DNA from: Scleroderma bovista
Lineage: Eukaryota > Basidiomycota > Agaricomycetes > Boletales > Sclerodermataceae
Length of the DNA stretch: 64,000 nucleotides
Assembly: GCA_037178675.1 (NCBI GenBank)
Contig: JAYMGJ010000100.1
Location: 118,646-182,645, forward strand
Direction of reading: 5' to 3'
Shown here: in pieces, positions 34,001-44,279 of the stretch
Layout of the letters: each line of letters starts with the position of its first letter
Position numbering within the stretch: the first letter of the stretch is position 1
Notes under the pieces: generated by a model
The model's database searches: none
Seen by the model: the letters and a program-made list of their open reading frames with translations, nothing else
What the model was told of the DNA's origin: nothing
Program-made: the position numbers and the translations under genes

Positions 34001-35604
34001 AACGTGGCAAGGAAAGTGAGAAGGTAAAAGCTAAGGAAAAAGAAAGACTGGAGCGTGAACGAAGAGAAAGAGAGAAAGAGCTAGAAAGAGACCGCGAACG
34101 CGAACGCGAACAAAGGGAAAGAGAGGAAAAGGAAAGGAGAGAACGAGAGCGCACACAGAAGGAGAGGGAGGAGAGGGAGAGAAAGGAGCGGGAACGGGAA
34201 CAGAGAGAACGGCAGGAGCGGGAACGAGAGCAAAGGGAAAAAGAAGAAAAGCAGCGGAAGGAGCGCGAGAAAGAGGAAAAGGAAAGGAAGGAACGCGAGA
34301 AAGCGAAGGCAAAGACTCCGAAAGGAACGAGCAAACACAACTCGCCAATCGACTTGGCCGATTCGGTCGTCGGAAAGAGTCCAGGGCTCCTCGCCGATAC
34401 ACTTGTCTCCGTCTGGGGTTCCCAATCCAAGGCCGTTACACCTGCGGCTTCACCGTGGCCTTCAGCAAAATCTGTTGATCCGAGTACACCTAAGACGGAG
34501 CAACATCCACCATCCGAATCGCGCAAGCTCACTCCACGAAATGCAGAAGTTAAATTGTCCACTCCAGTTACGCCTGCTCTAGGTGAAGCTGAACAGGCAC
34601 TTTCTATACCGGTGGCCACGGAAGATCCCCCGAAACGCCTCTCCGTTCAGTTACCTCAGTTCCGGGACTTGGCTGGTACCGAAGCTCCTGGACAGACTCC
34701 TGCGGACTCTCTTCCACCCGAGCAAATACTACCCGCTGTCGCCTCTGAAGAAGCTGTCGAGGATACCCAGACTTTCGAACAAGCTGGTGGGTTTTCCAAC
34801 GAAAATGTTGAGCAAACCGAGGCGGCTTTGTTCGGGCATCCCCAGGATGGTATGTTTAGTAGTTGGGGGAACATTACAAACTCGATCTCCAACGGTTTAA
34901 CGAACATGACTTCCATTGCGGGCGATGGATGGACACACGTCGATCCGCAGTCTAAGCAGGGAGCACCTACTGCGGAAACAACGTCGGCCAAATCATCCCC
35001 ATCGCTCGGATGGGGGATCAGTACTAATCTCAAAAACGCAAAGAATAAATGGAGTCTTGGGACTACTTCGTTTGGTGGCAGTTTCGGAGGATCGCTGGGT
35101 GGATTAGGTAATTTACTTGGTGGAGATGATCACACTCACGAGGAGACAGCGGTATCGGAGACACTTGATGGCAATCCTGGTGGTATCCCGCTTGAAAACG
35201 TCAACTCCGGATTCGATGACGTTCACTTTGGAGGAGATCCTCCCCATGCTACAGAGCCTGCGGCAGAACAAGCTGCAGTCACAACTGAAGCCGAGAACTT
35301 CGTTGCACCACCTGGTGGGACATGGGGAGATCCGGTAGATATATATGAACAACCGGTAACCGCTTCAGAACCTCAAGTCGAGTCTGGAGAAACGCCGAAT
35401 GCGGATACAGAAGACAAGGCTGTTGAAGATGCTGGCGAAGGTGGTGGCCAAGTGGCAGGTGATGAAGAGGCTGTTGAGGAAGAAGAGGAACATCCAACTG
35501 GCAAGAAGAAGAAAAACAAGGGTGGAGGAGCCAATAGTGCCCCGCCAATCGAGAAGACAAAGAGTGGTGATGCTGGTGGAAAAAAGAAGAAAAAGAAGAA
35601 GTAA
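31099..35604 (+). CDS. Hsp70-like ATPase with long charged C-terminal extension
   Basis: The N-terminal part is a fungal Hsp70-like (HSPA12-type) ATPase. It has phosphate-1 motif D-V-G-T-T-F-S-G, then V-T-R-F-P-G-Q-E, L-F-K-L-R-L-R-P-K, phosphate-2 motif D-A-G-G-G-T-L-D near 32000 and adenosine motif V-G-G-F-A-A-S-P-W near 32620. Its usual C-terminal strands (F-S-V-E-I-H-F-G-L-T-E-F-K-A-R-I-K-W) end about 33400. Two further splices lead to S-G-P-A-S-I-V-Y, the normal end of the family, but no stop follows. The frame runs on for about 690 residues to 35604. The extension has an S/R-rich part, a coiled coil of Arg-Glu repeats (about 34020-34320), a Gly/Ser region (G-G-S-F-G-G-S-L-G-G-L-G-N-L-L-G-G) and a poly-Lys end. 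Start at 31099 or 31057. A separate second gene starting near 33690 is the alternative. Confidence 0.7.
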
Positions 35605-35864
35605 CGATGTTTGTTCTGTCGGACACGATATTGTTCACGGTGATTTGGTCAACCTCGTGGTTTCTTCATCGTATTTGCACTTATGATTACTTACGCTTGC
35701 TTGAGATATGGTAATAAAAAGTTCGATGAGAGTGACTACAGTGAATGGTACTTATAAACGTTGAGAAGGGTATATCCACAAGTCGTCATAAGGAGTCGTA
35801 ATAAGTCGTAAAGCATAAAAGAATAAACAATGTAACGAAACACGTCCTGTTTCTCCGAACCATC

Positions 35865-38800
35865 TCATCTCTGACCAACACGGACAACCCCCTGCTCAAA
35901 ACTATGCTTCCTTAACCTCCCATTCTCCCCGACGGGAACTGGCAATGCCTGTGTCAAACTTGCCAAGCTCGCTGCGTTTTTCTTCGCCGCATCGAGCGAG
36001 AATGCCCCGCTCACTGAGGGCATACTCAGCCGCCTGATCCATCCCTTCGGCCTCTCAGCGCGGAGCATGATGGGCGGCACCGGCGGGCGAAGATCATGTG
36101 GCGAGGGAGGGGCTGGCGGGAGGCTGTATTTACTCACTGAACAGGTATCGCATCCGCAAAATGGGGCATGGTCCTTCGCGGGCAGTGGTGTCGAAGACTG
36201 GGAACGGGAGGGGGATTGGGACCCCTTGCTAACTGGGTTCGGAAGGGGTTTTGGCACGGGCATCCGCAGAGGTAGGTGTGATGTTGAAGCAGCAGCAGCC
36301 GCTGCTGTCATGTTATTGGCAGTGGCAGATGAAGATGATGGACTCGGCAGAACGATGTGTGAGACACTTTGCGAGCCACGCTTGTGCATGAACGGGCTGT
36401 TCCTCGGGCCCCTTGGCATCTCTCCTGAAATGCCACCAGCACTGGAAGAGGGACGGGTATGGAGGAAGTGCAATTTGTCCCTTTCCAGTTCTCGAGACCG
36501 CAGGTTGAGTTCGCGTTCTCGCTGTCGTAGTTCTAATTCCTTTTCTTTAAACTCCAGCTCTTCAATACGTTGCTTCCGCCTCCGTATCTCATTCTCATCG
36601 ATCTGCAGATCCTGCGTCGCATGGCGCATGGGGGTTTCAGGGAAAGGAGGGAACCGATCGGTCGAGGGTGACACAGCCATTCGTCGCGAAGACATCGGTT
36701 CGTCAACAGGTTGGTACCTTGACGCAATCTCAAACACACTCATTGGCAAGCGAGGAATGTCCTTCGGTGCCTGCACTGGTGGGTCAACCTGCGGTGATCA
36801 ATGTCAGCACATATTTTCGACTAAGTCAAATACCCCGAAATAAAACGAAACGTACCATTCGACTATATTGACTCCTCAATGCGGCAACATTGCTCCCTGT
36901 GCTGTCGCCTCTATCAAGTGCCTTCTTGCCAGCATCTACACTGTGGCTCTTGAATCCATTCCTGCTGCTTCTACCAGTATTACCGGCGACCACACTGCCA
37001 TTGCCATTACTTTCGCCACTAGGATCATGTCGCACGCCAAACTCTCTCTTAAAAGGCGACTCTGGTCTGAAGGCCATTGTTGGCGACGGCACTGCTAGTG
37101 GAGGTGGAGGTGGCAATGGCGCTGTAGGTGCTGGTGATGGCAAGGGAGGACGTATGATAGACCGACGACGGGCCCGCCGCAACTCACCTCCATTGGAGTT
37201 GACCACAGCCTTGTGCCCAGAGGACGAACCTGGTCTGTCCTCAGGGAAAGACTCGGAATGGGGAGACACAGAAGGTGTTTGCGACAGTGGGGTTAGGTTA
37301 CGTGGCGATTTCGGCGGGTCAGACATCCCGAGGGTAGGATCAGTGATTGGTGCGTTTTCCATCGCCGGAGGTGATTTTAATAGAGGATGTTGATTATTCT
37401 CGACTTGCGCCAGAGTGTGGGCCTGGCTTTGAATCTCCATGTCTAACAGTGCTACTTGAATGTTCTGGAGCTGCATCTGCTGCTGTTTTAGCGCTTCCGT
37501 CTCTGTCGTCGGCGACACGGAGGAATGAACCGGGATGTGGGTAGGTGGTAAAGGGAACGCAGAGAGGGTCGTAATCGAGTGGATCGAGCTTTTGGTTTCG
37601 TTACTGTTGAGACTGTCATTCGTAGTAGCACTCGTGCGTGAATTGGTACTACTGTGAGTATTTGAAGCATAAGGTAAACAAGGTGGGTCCAATGGCCAGC
37701 TTGACGAAGTCAAAGCACCTTCGGGAGGGATCGGTAAAAGCCGCTGAGAAGTCGACGGCAATGTGCCCGTCAAACCCCACTCTGATACGGCCGAGGGATA
37801 CACTGCGCTACCCACCGCCGTTGTCATCGTAGGGGTAGGGGATATGTTGTAGCTGCGAGCACTGGGCGTATCAAGGGTATCTGGCAAATCGTCTGGTAGC
37901 GGTCCACTCCACGAGCCTTCGCACAGCGCTCTCCATTCACCGAGAGGGCCAATGGTGGGAGCAAATCGGCGCATGCTCTCACACGTCCTGACCCATTCAG
38001 CGTCAGCGATGCGTGCGAGACAACCTGCAACGCAGAAAACGGTTGAAGCGTGTTTTTGAGCGACAAACATGGCGTGGTTACTGGACAACAGGTGTAAATG
38101 TTGAATAATGCACTAACAGGGTAGTCACACATACTGCTTCGATTGGGACATTTCAGGTCCGAGGATGCTGAGCAAGTTAATATACCGCGCATGTTCCTCG
38201 CTGGCGTCTCGTGCACCTTTCTTGGATTTTTTCTCGTATGATTGTCCTTTCGAGAATAAATCCAGGTGATATTCTAATGCGTTCGCCAGAAAATCTCCTA
38301 CCTGCCTGCTTGATCTTCGCATTTGACTCATTCATGCGTTCATCATGAGCCTTCTCTTCTTTCTGCATGCATTGCCAACACGTCGGATAGAACACCATGA
38401 TCAAACCCATTTGGTTACGATGTGTAAAACTTGACACGAGGCAGACTGAATGCTCACCGCCAACTTCTTAAACCATTTCTTCACCTCTGCACTCATGCTC
38501 CCGCACTCTTTGACTGCAATTTTAGCAAACTTTGCGTCGACTTCTGCAAGCACCTCAAAGATAGTCGCTGTTGCATAGAGAGCATTTGCTGATGGCCTCT
38601 CCGTTAGATCACTTTGAAAGTACACGACAAGGGTAGATTAGCGCACCAGCATACTCCACACCACCCTTGATTCCGGCTGCGTCTTTTAGTGCCCTTGCAA
38701 CCTTCTTCTGCAAAGAAGCGAGTGTGCTCGCCGCTTCGCAGTAGTCCGTCAGTGTGCTAACAAGCACCTCAATCGTTCGACAAGATTTATGGATATCGTG

Positions 38801-38887
38801 TCGTTCAGCTGGATGAACCGTTTGTGCGCCAGGCGAGGACGTAGTAACTGGGAGCGCAGATGCTGGGACAATATTTGGACTGTTCAT
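35865..38887 (-). CDS. I-BAR (IMD)-like membrane-curvature protein, Ivy1-like
   Basis: From the ATG at 38887 (M-N-S-P-N-I-V-P-A-S-A-L-P-V), several exons encode a helical N-terminal domain of about 230 residues. It contains L-T-D-Y-C-E-A-A-S-T-L-A-S-L-Q-K-K, then A-T-I-F-E-V-L-A-E-V-D-A-K-F-A-K-I-A, E-V-K-K-W-F-K-K-L-A, K-E-E-K-A-H-D-E-R-M and F-A-P-T-I-G-P-L-G-E-W-R-A-L-C-E-G-S-W. This resembles inverse-BAR domains such as yeast Ivy1, which bind phospholipids and vacuolar Rab GTPase. A 650-residue low-complexity tail follows, with a second coiled coil near 36590-36500 (I-E-E-L-E-F-K-E-K-E-L-E-L-R-Q-R) and a C-x-C-x-x-C motif near 36150. The I-BAR call is inference from helix pattern and recall of fungal homologues. 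Exon borders in 38100-38630 are approximate. Confidence 0.6.
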
Positions 38888-39128
38888 GTTGGTCGTAACT
38901 GTCGTGTTCCTTGAAATGTAGTTTCTGGGTCTTCGAACAACGCGATGAGCGACGCCAACGAGAGACTTTTGAACGTGCTCCGCCGATTGTCGCTCGACAC
39001 CAACCTCCGAGCCGTTTCTCGCTTGCAAAATGCAGTTCGAGTTGTTCACAGTTCAGCGCTCAGCGCTTGCCAACGGACTTTGAAATTTCCCGCATCCAGA
39101 TAAGATATCAACTCGGGCCAACCAGTTG

Positions 39129-40001
39129 CTAAGACTCCTCGACTCCTTCCACTACACCATGTTCTGTGTGCACCTTCTGATGCCTCTTCCGGTTATCATG
39201 CGAGTCAAATACTCGTTTGTTTGACATCTCTGATGGTCCTCTGTGCCTCTTGTGTGGTCGTGGCGAGACCGAGCGCGACTCGGGGCTAATCACTCTATGA
39301 CGTCTCCTAGCATCCCTCGAATCACCTTCTTGACCATGATTCTCCTGCTTCTCTGGATCTTCGACCGATTCTCGTTCTCTGCTCTCATCGCCACCCTCGA
39401 CTATAGCCTTGCCTTTCTCCGTGAGCCTTTTCCTTGTCCTCTTCCACATCAACTTCCTCACGCATTTCGGACACAATACGACCTTGACAAGTGCTTGCTT
39501 CGCTACTCCTTTTTCTTCATAAGCAAATGGCAGCTCCAGAGTAGTCAACGACGGAGGGGTCGGGGCAGAGTGAGGGCGGTGATATTCACAGCGCATGTTA
39601 GCACAAGTCATCTCTCCCGTCCCATCCAAGACCTCGTTTTCAGTACGCCACCGCAAGGAAAACTGTGCATTCATCATGAAAACCATGGCGCTAGTATTAG
39701 TTACCGAACCAAGGAAAGGAAGGGGGCGTACATTCCCAGACTTATAGTGTTTTAGATTACACAGTGCGAACTCGCGATAGAGGCTATCATAATACTTCTT
39801 TGCGAGCTGGTCGTTCCATGATGAGGTGCTCGCTTCGGCCCCCGTGTCGTCTCTGAGGAATCTTTTGATGGCCCATAAGACGGGTGAATATAGTGTGTAA
39901 AACGAAGCATTTACTCACTTATGCGATTCCTTCAGGATATCAAACTCAGTGACTGGTCCCTGTGTATGTTTCTCGACTGATCTCGATGTGTACAGCGCCA
40001 T
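39129..40001 (-). CDS. FRA10AC1 family nuclear protein
   Basis: Exons 40001-39919, 39861-39732 and 39662-39129 join to 249 codons. The product has the family core K-F-L-R-D-D, S-W-N-D-Q-L-A-K-K-Y-Y-D-S-L-Y-R-E-F-A-L-C-N-L-K-H-Y-K-S-G, then F-S-L-R-W-R-T-E and two Cys pairs (C-A-N-M-R-C and L-C-P-K-C). The last 90 residues are basic and Arg/Ser/His-rich. FRA10AC1 proteins are nuclear and reported with splicing factors; the four cysteines probably bind zinc. The length is normal for fungi. Confidence 0.85.
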
Positions 40002-40332
40002 CTTGCATCATTGACTGTGAACATGTTCCGAACACTACAACTATCTACTTCGGCCAATTGACTGGATGCGGAAGTTAGTGCACACGCTACAGTTGTTACA
40101 TATAGTCACTACATGTCATACTGGTATCACTACACAATTGACCTAATTGCATATACTTTTCACCAGTGGCCTGATATGCATTATGGTGTAATTAACTGTA
40201 CAAGTATTTAACTCCAAAATTGCAAGGAGTGGCAAACATTTCCTTTGAGGAAAGCTGTAGCGAAGTCGTCAACCAGAGGTGAAGTTAATTGTGGCATATG
40301 CTGCACCACAACGGAGGTTTTCAAATTCCATT
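40002..40332. other. AT-rich intergenic stretch
   Basis: This lies between the FRA10AC1 start and the F-box gene end. It is AT-rich and has no open frame or repeat that I can support. It should contain the FRA10AC1 promoter; no TATA box stands out. Confidence 0.4.
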
Positions 40333-41862
40333 TCAGTTCACAGATTTAACACTCACCACCCTTAGGGGAGAATCTCCGTCCATAGAAAGATACATATGAG
40401 GTTTCACCAGGAAATGATCCATGTCCAGGATACAGTGCATCCGCAATTCTTCATACAAATTGGAAAAAAGCCCTGCGTCATTTTCGTGAGCTGCCTTCCA
40501 CGAGTTGTTGGTAGCAGCTGTCGTGAATTTCAGGCGCAACCGTGGTAGACCCAACTTCTGTCTCTCCTTCAGCCACGACACCAGTCGGTCAGTTCCCTGA
40601 GGGAACCAATCGTTGGGGAGGAGGATGTCGAAAGTCAAACTCTCGAGGAACCTCCAGGAGTCCGGATGATCGTCGAAGAGGGGGGATATGAGTTGAAGGT
40701 CTCCTTGTATATGATGCACACATGGAAATGCACGTGAAAGCGCCATAGCGTCGTCATAGCCAATGTCGTCGTGGTGCGGCAACGATACACTCGGAGAAAA
40801 GCAGAGTCGGTGGACATGGTCGAATTTGGATCCCAGATCACCAAACACCACAGCAGTACGACTTTCCCCAGGGTCACCTAGGTATGTAAATTGGGTCAGA
40901 ACAGGTACAACGATGGCCTCCAGGAACTGTCTCCCTCCAAAGAGGTGAAGATCAAGTGTATGGAGAAGCGGAAAATGGATGCTATTTGGTGGAAGTCTCA
41001 AGAAAGAGACATCGCCCGTGAGTGAGAGAGTCGTCAATGATTTAGCTGGGATCTGACGTAAGAAGGTAGTAGGGTCGATGTTAGGGATCACCGAAAATAG
41101 TTTCAATTTAAGCGATTTCAGAGTGTTGACAGTGCGAAAACGAGCTGACGGAGGATAGCTGTCAAGTTCCATATGTTCGAGAACAGGGGTGTATTTTGGG
41201 GCAAGGAAGTCAGGATAGGTCAATAACGCGTTTCCATCATTGGTATCGAGTGGTTGGCTTGGACTGATAATGGCCCTTTTGAGGGAAGGGAATGTCAGAC
41301 GACTGAACTTTCGAACGATGGGATTGTGTATTTGTAATAAGTTGAGATCTCCAATAATGACCATGCTACGCCAACGCTGCACACTGGGGATGAGTGAAGC
41401 GAGTTTCGCAAGAAGTAGATCAACTTCTTTGTGGCCGGCAAATCCATACCTCGGTCGGCATTGGATTATAACGTCCAGAGGTGCATCGTGGCTCCGCTTC
41501 AAATATGTCGCTGGTGAAGGTGTGCTTGGGCCCACCTCGATAGTAGTCCAAAGACTTGGACAACCGAAGATGATATCCCTCCAACGGCGCGACACACTAG
41601 CCAATTCCAGCTTCCTACCACCATCGGACTTGTATACAGAGAGGAATATATCATTCTCTTTGGGTATCGCAAGGGAAATTATATCCAATAGCAATTCAGC
41701 AGGAAGCCGATCGATTGGCGTTGGTCTGTTCCTAATCAATGCATCGATTTTGGATCGTTGCGCAGCAGCAATCTCCTTCGCATCCAAGAACTGCTGAAGG
41801 AGATTCTCTACCTTTGCTTCTAGTCGAGCCAGCTCAATTCGGGCCTTGGCTAGTTCATCCAT
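40333..41862 (-). CDS. F-box protein with leucine-rich C-terminus (1)
   Basis: This is a single exon from the ATG at 41862 (M-D-E-L-A-K-A-R-I-E-L-A-R-L-E). A short N-terminal coiled coil precedes the F-box: I-D-R-L-P-A-E-L-L-L-D-I-I, then R-K-L-E-L-A-S-V-S-R-R-W-R-D-I-I and C-P-S-L-W-T-T-I. The remaining 400 residues have irregular leucine-rich repeats (S-L-K-S-L-K-L-K-L-F, L-T-T-L-S-L-T-G). Such proteins act as substrate adaptors of SCF ubiquitin ligases through Skp1, and mushrooms have hundreds of them. The substrate cannot be inferred. Confidence 0.8.
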   Translation of the reverse strand: MDELAKARIELARLEAKVENLLQQFLDAKEIAAAQRSKIDALIRNRPTPIDRLPAELLLDIISLAIPKENDIFLSVYKSDGGRKLELASVSRRWRDIIFGCPSLWTTIEVGPSTPSPATYLKRSHDAPLDVIIQCRPRYGFAGHKEVDLLLAKLASLIPSVQRWRSMVIIGDLNLLQIHNPIVRKFSRLTFPSLKRAIISPSQPLDTNDGNALLTYPDFLAPKYTPVLEHMELDSYPPSARFRTVNTLKSLKLKLFSVIPNIDPTTFLRQIPAKSLTTLSLTGDVSFLRLPPNSIHFPLLHTLDLHLFGGRQFLEAIVVPVLTQFTYLGDPGESRTAVVFGDLGSKFDHVHRLCFSPSVSLPHHDDIGYDDAMALSRAFPCVHHIQGDLQLISPLFDDHPDSWRFLESLTFDILLPNDWFPQGTDRLVSWLKERQKLGLPRLRLKFTTAATNNSWKAAHENDAGLFSNLYEELRMHCILDMDHFLVKPHMYLSMDGDSPLRVVSVKSVN

Positions 41863-42820
41863 GCTGTAGTGAGAAATACAGGAAGGCCGCGCTGTCAACA
41901 GATGTGTCTGGTCAGTCTTATTATTACGCACCCAAGATTTGTGCTTCCAGCGTTCTACTTGAGAGTGTTCTCAAGAATGAAAGACGAGTGAAAGTACAGC
42001 AAGTTGATCACTGCAGAGTTGAGCGCGTGGCCAAATTATGTAATAACTGACTTGTCTGAAACTGGCACTGGGCAGCCTATAAAGTTCATCACGACTTATG
42101 CAATTACAAGACTAACAGACAATCAACCCAAACTTTATGGGGGCGGAGGAATAACCAGGGAACGTAGTGAGATTCTGGGCGGGTTCATCATGCAAGACCT
42201 GGGTTCATGGCAACACCGGAGGTTCATAGTCCTTCAAGTCCTCCCTACTCACTGAGGTCATCGTAATGCACCCATCCTTGTCCCCACGTACACATTACGT
42301 TCTGCTTTCTCTCATTGGGCGACGCCCATACACTGGCAGTGCCGGTTCTCGGAAACAAAGGTTTGCGACTGCTGATCTTGACCAGAATACAGCATCCGGG
42401 ATAGTTATCGATACTCCGCGACCGTCGGGACGCCCATACACTGGCAGTGCTGGTTCTCGGAAACAAAGGTTTGCGACTGCTGATCTTGACCAGAATACAG
42501 CATCCGGGATAGTTATCGATACTCCGCGACTGTCGGGACCACCACCTTCTAGAAGTTCCTCTAGCTGTTGTTCTTTCTCGCCCGGGGAAACCAACTATGG
42601 AACACGGGACTTTAGCCCGCCAGCAGCATAGGTGATTTGGCAGTGCCAAGCAACCCTGTTTCATGTTACCTATATATTCATGCTAAGTCGTAAACGGGAT
42701 TCAGCACTGGAAGTTTATCTTAACGCTCATAAGTTTCGAACTTATCTCCAGATCAATGATGCGATATAAAGTGAATCAACTCTCCTTCGACGTTGACCAT
42801 TTTGATCCTTTCGCAACGGC
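41863..42820. other. Intergenic region with a 108-bp tandem duplication
   Basis: Apart from the tandem repeat at 42321-42536, I see no supportable gene. The plus-strand frame 42266-42631 is open across the repeat but has no recognisable domain, and the opposite strand is open as well, so openness alone does not show coding. Confidence 0.4.
42321..42536. repeat. Direct tandem duplication, two 108-bp units
   Basis: Unit 1 starts at 42321 and unit 2 at 42429, both with GACGCCCATACACTGGCAGT. They differ at only a few positions (for example GCCGG against GCTGG). The period is 36 codons, so any frame through it is preserved. Near-identity suggests recent origin. Confidence 0.85.
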
Positions 42821-44234
42821 ATGGACAACAAGCCTTGTAGCGTGCGCCAGTGGTTCTCCGCCCACATACCAAAGATCCATGCCGTCAAAATCCGGAACTT
42901 GCGTTCAAGGCGGGACTTGGAGTACAAATTCTCATTGCAGCGTGACAATGATGATCTCGAAGAAAATGCGGCCAATCACAACAGTTTGTCAGGTCTCAGG
43001 CATGCAACTGCTCAATCAAACACCGACATTATTCCTGGCCAATCGGACACCGTGACCAAGCTTTCGGATGGTGCCCAGATGATATTACCCATAGTATTGG
43101 CCATTGGTGACGGAGTTCCTGTCGTAGGAGGTGTCGTCAAGGCTGTCGCGGGAGGACTGTTATATTTACTGGAAAGAATGGAGGCGAGTTTTCACTTGTC
43201 TGTTATGACATATCCTATTTATTACATGCCATGCCCAGCAGAGGTGCAACCAAAATAAAGAAGATCTTCAAGACCTTGTAACGAAACTTGAACAAGCAAT
43301 GCAAGATGCGGAAGACTTTCCGGCCATCCGAAACAAAGCACAGGAGGAGACACAAAAGGAGTTTGTGAGGTGCGCCATATTCATATCCCCTGGACTTCCG
43401 AAATAAACTTGCACCCAAGTGACATGAAGAGACTCCTATTTAAAATCGAGAAGATGCGGAGCGGTCGCTACAGATCTCCGCTTCAGTGGGGGTCATCGAA
43501 GCTTATGCAAGAGATCACCGCGTGCGCAAAGGAGATGGACAGTCATATGACGAACTACCTGGTAGCACGTTTTGTCACGGTATATGGCGATGAACTTAGC
43601 TCCACTCGCTCTAGGCGTGGTGTCAGGCAGAAGGCCTCCTTCATATTGACAACAAGCTAGACCACCTCATAGTTGCTCAGACTACGATGACGAAGCGCTT
43701 CAATGAGTTTGCCGTGCGCCAATCCCCCAGTGCAGGTGTTATACCGCTTCAATGTGTTACTTTGATCGATGCCATGGGTCGCCAACACCCAATCCCCCTC
43801 AGCTTCTGTTGGTCCTACAAGGTTTTCAGTAACAGTTTCATGTGTATTCAATGAGAAAACTGATTGTGCTACCCTAGACTCTCCTTACGTCCTTCGTACA
43901 CCTGCTGTGCAATCCCGCGTATCCATCTCTGGATGGGGAATTCATGCTTAGGTGTATACTTGCGACACGATTTGAGTTGTGTATTGACAAGGGGTACGAG
44001 GTAAGGGAACTCACGAACAGAGATAAAGATTGGGAAGCAGGTACCACAATCGTGATGAGAATAGTCTTCGAGGAGTTTGCCAGGGCTGCAACACTTTACA
44101 AATGTAGGATTTGTGGTTGTGAAATATATCTGGAGACGGGAGCAATCGATGACACAGCGGGCATCATGGCACCCATCGGTGTCTCAACGGAATGGTTGGT
44201 CAGACCATATGTCAGATATGATGTATGCTTATGA
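42821..44234 (+). CDS. MLKL/HeLo-like N-terminal plus ubiquitin-like domain protein
   Basis: The gene has several exons whose borders are approximate. The N-terminal part reads G-D-G-V-P-V-V-G-G-V-V-K-A-V-A-G-G-L-L-Y-L-L-E-R-M-E. After an intron comes N-K-E-D-L-Q-D-L-V-T-K-L-E-Q-A. This glycine-rich helix followed by N-K-x-D-L matches the start of fungal MLKL/HeLo-like helical bundles, which sit at the front of cell-death and NLR-type proteins. The C-terminal part reads V-T-L-I-D-A-M-G-R-Q-H-P-I-P-L (about 43760), then L-C-I-D-K-G-Y-E-V and W-E-A-G-T-T-I-V-M-R-I-V (about 44040). That is the ubiquitin-like domain common at the ends of agaricomycete proteins. Two cysteines follow (Y-K-C-R-I-C-G-C). 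No nucleotide-binding domain is seen. The middle has stops in every frame unless spliced, so decay is possible. It ends 45 bp before the micro-exon gene, and the two could be one transcript. Confidence 0.45.
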
Positions 44235-44279
44235 CTTTGTAGTCAAGGATGCCAAGCACGCCATCAGGTGTTCCGAACA

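Noticed and set aside
33927..34619. Long minus-strand frames opposite the Arg-Glu repeat region
   Set aside because: Low-complexity shadow: GAR/CGN codons read backwards give Ser/Phe/Leu without stops.
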